From the NCBI RefSeq assembly GCF_012844365.1, contig NZ_CP051626.1:496001-560000 (forward strand): a stretch of DNA of 64,000 bases, read 5' to 3'. This DNA comes from Brevibacterium sp. 'Marine' (GTDB lineage: Bacteria > Actinomycetota > Actinomycetes > Actinomycetales > Brevibacteriaceae). The notes under the pieces are model-generated. The model was not told the origin of the DNA. It worked only from the letters and a program-made list of their open reading frames with translations, and did no database searches. Made by a program: the position numbers and the translations under genes. Positions 25,676-33,898 of this stretch are shown here, piece after piece (positions within the stretch are counted from its first letter, which is position 1; each line of letters begins with the position of its first letter).

Positions 25676-26665
25676 ATGGTTTCGACTCGCCTTCAACTGA
25701 GCGCCCTGGCAGGCGTCGTCGCTCTCACCCTGGCAGGCTGCGGCTCTGCCGACTCCGATTCGGCGCAGGCCGATGACTCCGGCTCGACGATCGAGGTCGA
25801 GGACAACAACGGCAAGCAGACCGTCGCCTCCCCGCCGCAGTCCGTCGTCGCCACCGACAATCGCACCTTCCAGACCCTCAGCGACTGGGGCATCGAACTC
25901 AGCGGCGGCGCCGTCTCCCTGATGAGCGATGACCTCGACTACACCCAGGACGACTCGATCCTCGACCTCGGCAACCACCGCGAACCCGACCTCGAGAAGG
26001 TCGTCGAGGCTGGGCCCGATCTCATCGTCAACGGTCAGCGATTCGCCCAGTTCCACGACGATCTGGCCAAGCTCGCTCCCGACGCGACGGTGCTCGAACT
26101 CGATCCCCGCGACGGTGAGGACTTCGACGCCGAACTGCGCCGCCAGACCGAGGTGCTCGGCGAGGTCTTCGGCAAGCAAGACGAGGCGAAGGAGCTCGTC
26201 GACGACTTCGATGCCTCCATCGAACGTGCTCAGACCGCCTACGACGACAGCGACAAGGTGATGGGCCTGATCACGTCCGCCGGCGACATCGGCTACGCCG
26301 CACCATCGGTCGGCCGCACCGTCGGTCCCGTCTTCGACATCCTCGATCTCGACCCGGCCCTCGAGGTCGAAGAGGGCAGCGAAGACCACCAGGGCGACGA
26401 CATCTCCGTCGAAGCCATCGCGAAGTCGAACCCCGACCTCATGATCGTCCTCGACCGCGACGCCTCCTTCGCCCCAGAGGACCGCGACGAAGGTTCGGCC
26501 CCGGCCGCCGAAGTTCTCGAAGACTCCGAAGCGCTGAAGGATGTCCCTGCGATCAAGGACGACAAGATCGTCTACTTCCCCGAGGACACCTACCTCAACG
26601 AAGGCATCCAGACGTACACCGAATTCTTCAACGACTTCGCCGACAAGCTCGAAGACCAGAAGTGA
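25676..26665 (+). CDS. Siderophore-iron ABC transporter substrate-binding lipoprotein
   Basis: A 329-residue lipoprotein. Signal peptide MVSTRLQLSALAGVVALTLA is followed by the lipobox LAGC with the lipid-modified Cys at residue 22. The mature part has a class III (FecB/TroA-like) fold: SVVATDNRTFQTLSDWGIEL, then GNHREPDLEKVVEAGPDLI, and near the end DVPAIKDDKIVYFPEDTYL. It binds a ferric siderophore, and the two-permease, one-ATPase set downstream resembles the Bacillus YclNOPQ (petrobactin) or CeuBCDE systems. The stop overlaps the next start (TGATG), so the four genes form one operon behind a possible IdeR box. Confidence 0.9.
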   Translation: MVSTRLQLSALAGVVALTLAGCGSADSDSAQADDSGSTIEVEDNNGKQTVASPPQSVVATDNRTFQTLSDWGIELSGGAVSLMSDDLDYTQDDSILDLGNHREPDLEKVVEAGPDLIVNGQRFAQFHDDLAKLAPDATVLELDPRDGEDFDAELRRQTEVLGEVFGKQDEAKELVDDFDASIERAQTAYDDSDKVMGLITSAGDIGYAAPSVGRTVGPVFDILDLDPALEVEEGSEDHQGDDISVEAIAKSNPDLMIVLDRDASFAPEDRDEGSAPAAEVLEDSEALKDVPAIKDDKIVYFPEDTYLNEGIQTYTEFFNDFADKLEDQK

Positions 26666-27771
26666 TGACCCTCGCCGAGGCGGCCCGCCGTCGGAACGAA
26701 GCCCGACGCAACCGGACGGCTGAGTCCCCACAGGGAACGGCCGACCCGTCCCCGGCCGGGACGGCGGTTCTGTCCCCCAGCGGGACGGAAGTCTCGCCCC
26801 CACGTGGGGCCGCCTCGGCGAAGGCACCATTGTTCGGATGGCCGCTTCTGCTGGGCATCCTCGGGGTTGCCATCCTCCTCGCGATCTCGCTGCTCACCGG
26901 CGTCTATGATGTCTTCGGCGGCGACGGCGGGGCGGAGATGTTCCAGATCACGCGGATCCCGCGCACGATCGCCCTCGTCCTGGCCGGTGCCGCCATGGCG
27001 ATGTGCGGACTGGTCATGCAGCTGCTGACCCAGAACCGCTTCGTCGAACCGACGACGACCGGCATCACCGAATGGGCGGGGCTGGGCCTCATGCTCACCG
27101 TCATCATCTACCCCGACGCCTCGATCGTGGCGCGGATGGTCGGTGCGATCATCGCCGCGTTCGTCGGCACCCTCGTCTTCTTCGTCTTCCTCCGCCGCGT
27201 CTCTCTGAAATCCTCGCTCATCGTGCCCATCGTCGGCATCATGCTCGGCGCCGTCGTCGGCGCCGTCTCGACATTCATCGCGGTGCAGACGGATATGCTG
27301 CAGTCGCTGGGCATCTGGTTCGCCGGCAGCTTCACCTCGATCCTGCGCGGACAGTACGAGACCCTGTGGATCGTCGCGGCCGTCGTCGTGGCCATCTTCA
27401 TCCTCGCCGATCGCTTCACCGTGGCCGGACTCGGCAAGGAGATCGCCACCAACGTCGGCCTCAACTACAACCAGATCCTGCTGCTGGGCACCGTGTTCGT
27501 GGCGATTGCGACCGGAGTGGTCACCGTCGTCGTCGGCAACCTGCCGTTCCTCGGCCTCATCGTGCCCAACATCGTCTCGCTCATCCGCGGCGACGACCTG
27601 CGCTCGAACCTGCCCTGGGTGTGCCTGCTCGGCATCGCGATCGTCACCGTCTGCGACCTCATCGGCAGGATCATCGTCATGCCCTTCGAAGTGCCCGTCT
27701 CCCTCATCCTCGGCGTCGTCGGCGCAGCCGTGTTCGTCGCCCTGCTGCTGCGTCAGCGGAAGGTCGGGTGA
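26665..27771 (+). CDS. Siderophore-iron ABC transporter permease (FecCD family), first
   Basis: A 368-residue FecCD-family permease with about nine to ten helices. The conserved segments ITRIPRTIALVLAGAAMAMCGLVMQLLTQNRFVEP (split: RIPRTIALVLAGAAMAM; QNRFVEPTTTGI) and the ATPase-coupling loop (VVGNLPFLGLIVPNIVSLI) are present. Unusually, about 55 cytoplasmic residues precede the first helix. They are low-complexity and repetitive (SPQGTADPSPAGTAVLSPSG) and contain two dispersed CGCCGAGGCGG motifs, one of them right after the ATG (codons LAEAA). Family members begin close to the first helix, so this N-terminus looks like a late addition. Confidence 0.88.
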   Translation: MTLAEAARRRNEARRNRTAESPQGTADPSPAGTAVLSPSGTEVSPPRGAASAKAPLFGWPLLLGILGVAILLAISLLTGVYDVFGGDGGAEMFQITRIPRTIALVLAGAAMAMCGLVMQLLTQNRFVEPTTTGITEWAGLGLMLTVIIYPDASIVARMVGAIIAAFVGTLVFFVFLRRVSLKSSLIVPIVGIMLGAVVGAVSTFIAVQTDMLQSLGIWFAGSFTSILRGQYETLWIVAAVVVAIFILADRFTVAGLGKEIATNVGLNYNQILLLGTVFVAIATGVVTVVVGNLPFLGLIVPNIVSLIRGDDLRSNLPWVCLLGIAIVTVCDLIGRIIVMPFEVPVSLILGVVGAAVFVALLLRQRKVG

Positions 27772-29019
27772 GTGCCGATGCGCGCGAAGGACGAATCCCC
27801 GGTCGACACCGGCACCGAGGCGGCCGACCCGACCGCGGCCACCGACGTTCCCGGCACGGATCGTGCCGCCGTCACTGACGTAACGGACCAGGATCGTTCC
27901 ACCGTCACCGAGGCGGTTGACCGAGATCGTTCCGCCGTCACTGACCTGACCGGCACGGATCGTGCCGGTGCGGACGCACGGGTCGTTCGGCCGCCTCGGC
28001 GAGGGTCTTCACCCGCTCAGCGGCCGTCGGGTCCGCTGCCGACGGCGAAGTCCGTGCGGCGGTACTGGACGATGATCACCGTGCTGGCGGTCGCCTCGGC
28101 GGGGATCGCTCTGGGCATCCTGGCTTGGGACAATCCGATGCCGATCACGGACCCCGGGTTCTGGCTGATCGCGGAGCTGCGGCTGACGAACCTCGTCGTC
28201 ATCGCCCTGGTCGCGCTGTGCCAGTCGTTCGGCACGGTCGCCTTCCAGACGGTGACGAACAACCGGATCATCACGCCCTCGATCATGGGATTCGAATCCC
28301 TCTACGTGGCGATCCAGACCTCGGCGATGTACTTCTTCGGGGTCACGGCGATCGTCGAGCTCAAGGGACTCGTGCCCTTCGTCGTCCAACTCATTCTCAT
28401 GGTCGGGCTGTCGCTGGCGCTCTACGGGTGGCTGCTGTCGGGGCGGCATTCCTCGGTGGCGCTCATGCTGCTCATCGGCGTGGTCATCGGCGGCGGACTC
28501 GGATCGGTGGCGACATTCATGCAGCGGACGCTGACGCCGAGCGAGTTCGACATCCTCTCCGCACGCCTGTTCGGGTCGATCTCGAATTCGGATTCGAGCT
28601 ACCTGCCGGTGTCGATCCCACTGTGTGTGCTGGCCTGCCTCGGGCTCTACCTCTGTTCCTCACGCCTGAATGTGATGGCGCTGGGGCGGGACATGACGAG
28701 CAATCTGGGGCTCAACTTCAAGGGCGAGCTGCTCAAGGTCCTCTTCTTCGTCTCCATCCTCATGGCGGTGTCCGTGTCGATGATCGGACCGATGATCTTC
28801 CTCGGCTTCCTCGTCGCGATGCTCGCCTACCAGTTCGCCGACACCTATGACCACAAGCGTCTCTTCCCGATGGCCGCCCTCCTCGGGTTCGTCGTCCTCG
28901 GTGGGGCGTACTTCGTCATGAAGAACATCTTCTACGCCGAGGGGGTCGTGTCGATCATCATCGAGATCGTCGGCGGCGGCGCCTTCCTGCTCGTCATCCT
29001 GCGAAAGGGGCGCCTGTGA
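27772..29019 (+). CDS. Siderophore-iron ABC transporter permease (FecCD family), second
   Basis: A 415-residue second permease. After a hydrophilic leader of about 90 residues, the membrane domain begins at YWTMITVLAVASAGIALGIL. Conserved stretches: ELRLTNLVVIALVALCQSF, TNNRIITPSIMGFESLYV and the coupling loop MIGPMIFLGFLVAMLA. The leader contains three 11-residue tandem repeats (DRAAVTDVTDQ, DRSTVTEAVDR, DRSAVTDLTGT) from 33-bp DNA repeats, followed by a CGCCGAGGCGG motif. The start is uncertain: the first possible codon overlaps or adjoins the preceding stop, but a later start closer to the membrane domain cannot be excluded. Confidence 0.87.
   Translation: MPMRAKDESPVDTGTEAADPTAATDVPGTDRAAVTDVTDQDRSTVTEAVDRDRSAVTDLTGTDRAGADARVVRPPRRGSSPAQRPSGPLPTAKSVRRYWTMITVLAVASAGIALGILAWDNPMPITDPGFWLIAELRLTNLVVIALVALCQSFGTVAFQTVTNNRIITPSIMGFESLYVAIQTSAMYFFGVTAIVELKGLVPFVVQLILMVGLSLALYGWLLSGRHSSVALMLLIGVVIGGGLGSVATFMQRTLTPSEFDILSARLFGSISNSDSSYLPVSIPLCVLACLGLYLCSSRLNVMALGRDMTSNLGLNFKGELLKVLFFVSILMAVSVSMIGPMIFLGFLVAMLAYQFADTYDHKRLFPMAALLGFVVLGGAYFVMKNIFYAEGVVSIIIEIVGGGAFLLVILRKGRL
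27859..27957. repeat. 33-bp tandem repeat x3 in permease leader
   Basis: Three 33-bp units starting GATCGT at 27859, 27892 and 27925, with a partial fourth at 27958. Each encodes DR-[AS]-x-VT-[DE]-x plus three to four variable residues. The unit is a multiple of three and keeps the frame. Confidence 0.85.
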
Positions 29020-29771
29020 TCACGCTCGAATCGGTCCGCAAATCCTACGACGACGAGGTCTCGATCGGGCCAGTCGACCTGCAGATCTCGGCCGGGGGAG
29101 TCACCGCCCTGGTCGGGCCGAACGGTGCGGGGAAGTCGACGTTGCTGACGATGATCGGGCGGCTGCTCGGGATGGATTCCGGTGCGATCTCGGTGGCCGG
29201 TTTCGATGTGTCGTCGACGAAGTCCAAGGACCTGGCGAAGATCGTATCCATACTGCGGCAGGAGAACCACTTCATCACTCGGCTGACGATCCGCCAGCTC
29301 GTCGGCTTCGGTCGCTTCCCGCATTCGAAGGGACGCCTGACGGCTGCCGATGAGGAGATCATCTCGCAGGCGATCGACTTCCTCGAGCTCGGTGAGCTGG
29401 AGAACCGATTCATCGACGAACTCTCCGGCGGGCAACGGCAGCGCGCCTACGTGGCGATGGTGCTGGCACAGGACACCGATTACGTGCTGCTTGATGAGCC
29501 GTTGAACAACCTCGATATGAAGCGATCGGTGCAGATGATGCAGCACCTGCGCCGGGCCGCCGCCGAGATGGGCAGGACCATCGTCATCGTCCTCCACGAC
29601 ATCAACTTCGCCGGTCACTACGCCGACCACATCTGTGCGGTCAAAGACGGTGCGGTGGTCGAGTTCGGCACGCCCGAGGAGATCATGACCGGCGAAGTGC
29701 TGTCCCGGGTGTTCGACACCCCCGTCGACGTCATCGACGGTCCTCGAGGCCCGCTGGCGGTGTATTTCTGA
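29016..29771 (+). CDS. Siderophore-iron ABC transporter ATPase
   Basis: A 251-residue ATP-binding subunit. Walker A GPNGAGKST (34-42), Q-loop in ILRQENHF, signature LSGGQRQR (about 138-145), Walker B DYVLLDEPLNNLD and switch histidine in VLHDINFA are all intact. QENHFITRLTIRQLVGFGRFP is typical of iron-siderophore ATPases. It starts with GTG overlapping the permease stop (GTGA) and is the last gene of the four-gene operon. Confidence 0.93.
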   Translation: MITLESVRKSYDDEVSIGPVDLQISAGGVTALVGPNGAGKSTLLTMIGRLLGMDSGAISVAGFDVSSTKSKDLAKIVSILRQENHFITRLTIRQLVGFGRFPHSKGRLTAADEEIISQAIDFLELGELENRFIDELSGGQRQRAYVAMVLAQDTDYVLLDEPLNNLDMKRSVQMMQHLRRAAAEMGRTIVIVLHDINFAGHYADHICAVKDGAVVEFGTPEEIMTGEVLSRVFDTPVDVIDGPRGPLAVYF

Positions 29772-30194
29772 GGCGTCACGGACGATGCGGCTGACGCTGT
29801 CGGCCTCGCAGAGGAGCCGGTGAGTGGTCCGTGTCACAAATGTTGCCAAGAACCTGTTGCTTAAACATCTAGAATTGATAGTATTCTGATGACCCGTCGG
29901 GCGTACCACCGAAGATCCGCCCGCTCAGAGAGACCTCGAAGCCGTGACATTTCAAGGGGGAGACGTTCAACTTCAGGCTTTTCGGGGCAATTCACTTTGC
30001 GCTCGCGGTTTGTCCAATTCGACGTCCAGGGCGTTTAAAGAAACAGTTACATAGGTTTTAGTTCAGCGAACCTTGCCCTGTCGGCATTTCGCGCCCGTCA
30101 GCGCCGGCCACGTCGAATACGTGGTGCGAACGGACTGCTGCCGGACCGAACGCCGCGGTAGGCGAGTTTCGACTCCAAAGAAGGAATCGGGAGC
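29772..30194. other. 423-bp gap before the permease gene
   Basis: AT-richer than its surroundings. A possible promoter is TTGCTT-N16-TAGTAT at 29857-29884. The long distance to the permease start at 30195 leaves a leader of roughly 300 nt, in which I see no known riboswitch signature. TTTAAAGAAACAG near 30040 is the most AT-rich part and could be an alternative promoter. Confidence 0.45.
29857..29884 (+). promoter_or_regulatory. Possible sigma-A promoter TTGCTT-N16-TAGTAT
   Basis: Hexamers at 29857-29862 and 29879-29884 with 16-bp spacing, in an AT-rich segment upstream of the permease gene. Weak match; no experimental support. Confidence 0.3.
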
Positions 30195-31691
30195 ATGGAC
30201 ACTCACTCACCACTCGACCCCGTTGTGGGCAGCGATGCTTACCACGAGGGCGGAGATTTCAAACGAGATATGGGATTCTGGGGCAACCTTGCCCTCGGAT
30301 TCACCTATCTGTCGCCTGTCGTCGGCGTGTATGCGACTTTCGCCGCCTCAATGGCACTGGCCGGCCCGCCGGCATTCTGGATGCTGATCCTAGCCGGAGC
30401 CGGACAGCTTCTTGTGGCCACCGTCTTCGGCGAAGTGGTCTCCCAGTACCCGATCGCCGGCGGAATCTACCCCTGGAACAAACATCTGTGGGGGAAGAAG
30501 TGGGGGTGGATGAGCGGCTGGATCTACATGATCGCCATCAACGTCACCATCGCCTCGGTGGCCTACGGGGCCGGACCTTTCCTCGGTGCCCTCCTGGGCA
30601 TCGAGATGTCCCCGATCGCAAACGTCCTGCTGGCGCTGTTCATCATTCTCCTCGCCACCATCGCCAACCTGTGCGGGACGAAGTTCCTCGCCAATGTCGC
30701 CTTCGTCGGCTTCGTCGTCGAGATCTTCGCGACCGCGGCGATCGGCGTATGGCTGCTGCTTACCGTACGCAAGCATGACCTTTCGGTTCTGTTCCAGGAC
30801 TTCCGCCCGGCAGATATTCAGGATCAGACGCCCTTCGCGCTCGCTTTCATCGGTGCCGCGATCATGGGCATCTACCTCTACTACGGCTTCGAAGCCAATG
30901 GCGACGTCGCCGAGGAGGTGCGCAACCCCGGTCGAATAATCCCCAAGGCGATGCGGATGACGATCTACGTCGGCGGCCTCGCTTCGATGTTCATCGCGCT
31001 CGGCCTGATTCTGGCCGTGGGCAGCTTCGAGGACATCATCAACGGGACGATCCCGGACCCGATCACCGTCATCTTCCTCGAGGCGTTCGGCCCGGTGGGC
31101 TTCAAACTGGTGATGGCGGTCGTCCTCGTATCGTTCCTGTCCTGCACGATCTCCCTGCAGGCGGCCGCCTCGCGCCTGATGTACTCGATGGGTCGCGACA
31201 ATCAGCTTCCGTTCTCGCATCTGCTGGCGAAATTCAGTCGGACTCGTGCAGTTCCTCCGTATGCTCTCATTGTCGCCGGTGCGATCCCGTCGGCCGTCAT
31301 CCTCATCTCGCTGCTGAGCGAGAACGCGCTCCTGGCGATCATCTCCTTCGCCTCCTTCGGAATCTACCTGGCGTTCGCCTCTGTGGTGTTCGCTTCGATC
31401 AGGGCACGAGTGAAGGGATGGAAGCCCAGCGGAGAATTCACGATGGGCCGATGGGGCTGGCTGATTTCGATCACCGCTCTGACCTATCAGATCTTCGCCA
31501 TGATCATCGTTGTGTGGCCGGTGTCGGATGTTCCCTGGTACGACGCGTGGATCGTGGGTCTCATGTCGTTGGCCGTCGTCGGAATCGGTGCACTGTACCT
31601 GTTCATCTCTCACCCCGAGCGCCGCGGGAGAATCGGGGGAGACGCCACTTCGTTCGCGCATGCGGTACCCGAGACGACGAAGCTCGGCTGA
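30195..31691 (+). CDS. APC-family amino acid/amine permease beside the P450 cluster
   Basis: A 498-residue, roughly 12-helix permease. Segments typical of the amino acid/choline/GABA branch of APC: LGFTYLSPVVGVYATFAASM (helix 1), VVSQYPIAGGIYPWNKHLWG, YYGFEANGDVAEEVRNPGRI (helix 6 region) and LQAAASRLMYSMGRDNQLPF (helix 8). It is divergent in makeup from the permease at 5.5 kb. Downstream and convergent lie the Cache, GntR, flavodoxin, reductase and P450 genes, so it is a reasonable importer for the amine handled there. That link is by position only. A strong terminator follows at 31728-31760. Confidence 0.88.
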   Translation: MDTHSPLDPVVGSDAYHEGGDFKRDMGFWGNLALGFTYLSPVVGVYATFAASMALAGPPAFWMLILAGAGQLLVATVFGEVVSQYPIAGGIYPWNKHLWGKKWGWMSGWIYMIAINVTIASVAYGAGPFLGALLGIEMSPIANVLLALFIILLATIANLCGTKFLANVAFVGFVVEIFATAAIGVWLLLTVRKHDLSVLFQDFRPADIQDQTPFALAFIGAAIMGIYLYYGFEANGDVAEEVRNPGRIIPKAMRMTIYVGGLASMFIALGLILAVGSFEDIINGTIPDPITVIFLEAFGPVGFKLVMAVVLVSFLSCTISLQAAASRLMYSMGRDNQLPFSHLLAKFSRTRAVPPYALIVAGAIPSAVILISLLSENALLAIISFASFGIYLAFASVVFASIRARVKGWKPSGEFTMGRWGWLISITALTYQIFAMIIVVWPVSDVPWYDAWIVGLMSLAVVGIGALYLFISHPERRGRIGGDATSFAHAVPETTKLG

Positions 31692-31727
31692 GCCGACGGG
31701 TTCCTGAGCCGGCGCGGCGAATCATCG

Positions 31728-31760
31728 GAGCGGCCTCTGTCATCACGACAGGGGCCGCTC
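31728..31760. terminator. Bidirectional terminator hairpin
   Basis: GAGCGGCCTCTGTC pairs with GACAGGGGCCGCTC at 13 of 14 positions around ATCAC. It lies between the convergent permease and Cache-protein genes. Confidence 0.85.
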
Positions 31761-31846
31761 TCGGCGTTCTTCACGTTCCGGTCTGATCAGCCACCAGTTC
31801 GTTGGTACGCCAACCCGGCCGTCTGTCAGGCAACGGCGTCGTCGGC

Positions 31847-32563
31847 TCAGCTCTCGTCGTCGCGATAGAGCAGACTGAGATCCACACCCGCCACCTCCAG
31901 CGGAAGCCGCGAAAATCCCGGAGGCATCACGGCGATGCGCACCCCGGTGCTCAGCTCTCCCGAGTTTCCGACGAGGACCTGATTGTGTCGGCTGAGCAGC
32001 GCTGCCCCATGACCGAGTGGTGCAAGCATCCGAATCAGCTGCGATTCGACGTCATTCATGAGGATGTCGATTCCTGCTACCCCGACCCTGCGGTCGCCGA
32101 CGTGGCACGGAACGGTGAGCGTGACGATATAGTCATCAACCCCGAGGTGATCGATATACGGGCCTGCCAGGGTCCTCGTCCCGGCGTTGAAGCCGCCTTC
32201 GAACCACTCGAGGTATTCATAGTCATAGAATCGGTCCGAGCTGCGATCGAGGATGAAATCTCTGCGCGCGATGTCATCGCCGTCGGTGATCCACCATTCG
32301 ATTCGTGCCGTTGACGGCTCGAGAAGATCGAGCTTGAAGATGAGCCCGGCACCGTCGAAACCGGAATGAGCTCCAAGGAAATCAGCGACATCGACGCCCA
32401 GGGCGGCGCGAGCCTTCCGTCCGACCTCGAACGGCGGTTCCCCAGCGAAGTCCGCGGTGAGATGGGCGCTGAGCTTCCTTTCGAGATCCTCGAGTCCGTG
32501 GAACAAGCCATCTGCCCAGGCCGAGATCTCACGTGCTGCGTCACGCACTGTCGCGTTGGTCAT
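31847..32563 (-). CDS. Cache-domain small-molecule sensor protein without membrane segment
   Basis: A 238-residue protein that resembles the ligand-binding Cache (PDC) domain of chemoreceptors and histidine kinases: an N-terminal helix (AREISAWADGLFHGLEDLER), the dCache-like body (WWITDGDDIARRDF; YLEWFEGGFNAGTRTLAGPY; VDDYIVTLTVPCHVGDRRVG; VAGIDILMNDVESQL) and a strand-rich end. Usually such domains are extracytoplasmic and fused to a signalling output. Here there is no signal peptide, no transmembrane helix and no output domain. It follows the GntR gene by 11 bp and is the last gene of the four-gene reverse operon, so it may bind the cluster's substrate in the cytoplasm. Family assignment is by pattern only. 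Confidence 0.65.
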   Translation of the reverse strand: MTNATVRDAAREISAWADGLFHGLEDLERKLSAHLTADFAGEPPFEVGRKARAALGVDVADFLGAHSGFDGAGLIFKLDLLEPSTARIEWWITDGDDIARRDFILDRSSDRFYDYEYLEWFEGGFNAGTRTLAGPYIDHLGVDDYIVTLTVPCHVGDRRVGVAGIDILMNDVESQLIRMLAPLGHGAALLSRHNQVLVGNSGELSTGVRIAVMPPGFSRLPLEVAGVDLSLLYRDDES

Positions 32564-32574
32564 GTTGCTCCTAC

Positions 32575-33339
32575 TTACTCCACAGTCAGTGGGTCAGCAC
32601 CGTTGGATTCAATGGTCAGCTTAACGTCGATGAGACTGTAGACGGTCTTTCTGATATTGGCCTCGACTGCACGCTCGGCGCGTTCGATATCGTGTGCGGC
32701 GACAGCTTCGACGATCTCGGCGTTGTCCGCTAGGACTTCGCTCTTCTGAGCGGCAGCGCCGGCGGGGGACCATTTCAGGGCCAGGATCTCACTCTGCAGG
32801 CGCATGGACGCGCGCAGCAGCCTCGGAGATTGGGAGACGACACCCAGCTGAGTATGGAATCGGGAATCGGCGGCCGAGCATTCTGCCAGAGTCGATGCCT
32901 CGTCGAGCCGCTGGGCGGCATGACGGAGTTCGCTGATGGCTTGCGAGTGGGCTCGTTGGCAGGCCAGGCGGGCAATGCCTGTGGCGATGGCCGTGTGCTC
33001 ATCGCCGTAGTCGCGGTAGGCCACGATCGACAGGCTCGCAAGGTAGGTGCTGATCTGTTCGTCCGAGGGGAAAGGGACCCTGACGATGAAGGTCCCACCG
33101 CCGCGGCCACGACGAGTCTCGACGATGCCCTTGTCTCGCAGCAGGGCAAGACTCTTCCGCAATGTCGCCACGGCGACATTGAATTCCCCAGCCAGTTCGA
33201 TCTCGGCAGGCAGGCGCTCGCCGACGGAGATCGATCCGAGGGAGATCGCCGAGACGATCTGATCTGCCAGGGCGTCGCCATAGCCGAACGGTCCGCTTGA
33301 TCCGTGAGAAGCAAGCACATACCTGAATGCCTGGCTCAA
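32575..33339 (-). CDS. GntR-family regulator (FadR/FCD type)
   Basis: A 254-residue regulator. The winged helix spans about residues 20-85 (GDALADQIVSAISLGSISVG; ERLPAEIELAGEFNVAVATL; RGRGGGTFIVR), followed by an all-helical FCD ligand domain with HTAIATGIARLAC, DSRFHTQLGVVSQSP and DNAEIVEAVAAHDIERAERA, whose Asp and His residues normally bind a metal and a carboxylate ligand. I chose the TTG at 33339 because an AGGAGG site lies ten bases upstream; no ATG exists near the domain start. It sits in the operon with reductase and flavodoxin and probably controls the divergent P450 promoter. Confidence 0.85.
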   Translation of the reverse strand: MSQAFRYVLASHGSSGPFGYGDALADQIVSAISLGSISVGERLPAEIELAGEFNVAVATLRKSLALLRDKGIVETRRGRGGGTFIVRVPFPSDEQISTYLASLSIVAYRDYGDEHTAIATGIARLACQRAHSQAISELRHAAQRLDEASTLAECSAADSRFHTQLGVVSQSPRLLRASMRLQSEILALKWSPAGAAAQKSEVLADNAEIVEAVAAHDIERAERAVEANIRKTVYSLIDVKLTIESNGADPLTVE

Positions 33340-33445
33340 CAGTCCTGCACCTCCTGAGGTTGCTTCGCCTGGCTCGATCCTACCGTCTGGACGTGGTCGT
33401 CCAGACGACTGCGGCGACTGTTTCAGGGGTGCGGCCGCCGTCGCC

Positions 33446-33898
33446 TCAGGCGTCGGCAGCGGCGACGACTGCAGGCAGCCACTCGAGAGCGACATCGCTC
33501 GGCAGATCCCAGGAAGACGCGTCGTGGCGGCCGTACTCGCCGACCCGTTCTGCGCCGAGTTCGGTGAAGCGGCGGTCGATGTGCTCGCTGCCCTGGGAGT
33601 AGGTCTCTTCGTAGAAACTGTCACCGAGGCCGAACATCGCGTAGCGGACTCCGGTCAGGTCTCCCTCGAACGTCGAGAACTTCTCGAAGAAGTCCTGCGC
33701 GGTGTTCGGCAGTTCGCCGTCGCCGTGTGTTGAGCACACGACGATGTAGAAGCTCTCCGGTGTGATGGACTCAGGTTCGAAGTCCTGCAGATCGAAGACT
33801 TCGGCGGACTGTCCATCGGCATTGATCTTGTCCGAGAGGTCCTGAGCGATGAGCTCGGAGTTTCCCGACTCGGTTCCATAGAGGACGACGATGTTCAT
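33446..33898 (-). CDS. Flavodoxin (probable P450 redox partner)
   Basis: A 150-residue FMN-binding flavodoxin domain. The phosphate loop is YGTESGNSE (residues 7-15), the first FMN loop is CSTHGDGELPNTAQDF (about 54-69) and the second is GLGDSFYEETYSQGSEHID (about 90-108). It resembles the FMN domains of diflavin reductases and small partners such as cindoxin. The start overlaps the reductase stop (ATGA), so the two are translationally coupled. With a P450 starting on the other strand of the same divergent promoter, the likely path is NADPH to FAD reductase to FMN flavodoxin to P450, which is rare in actinobacteria, where ferredoxins are usual. Confidence 0.9.
   Translation of the reverse strand: MNIVVLYGTESGNSELIAQDLSDKINADGQSAEVFDLQDFEPESITPESFYIVVCSTHGDGELPNTAQDFFEKFSTFEGDLTGVRYAMFGLGDSFYEETYSQGSEHIDRRFTELGAERVGEYGRHDASSWDLPSDVALEWLPAVVAAADA

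Noticed and set aside
27859-27957. CRISPR-like array from regularly spaced GATCGT repeats
   Set aside because: Units are contiguous, keep the reading frame and have no unique spacers; no cas genes are near.
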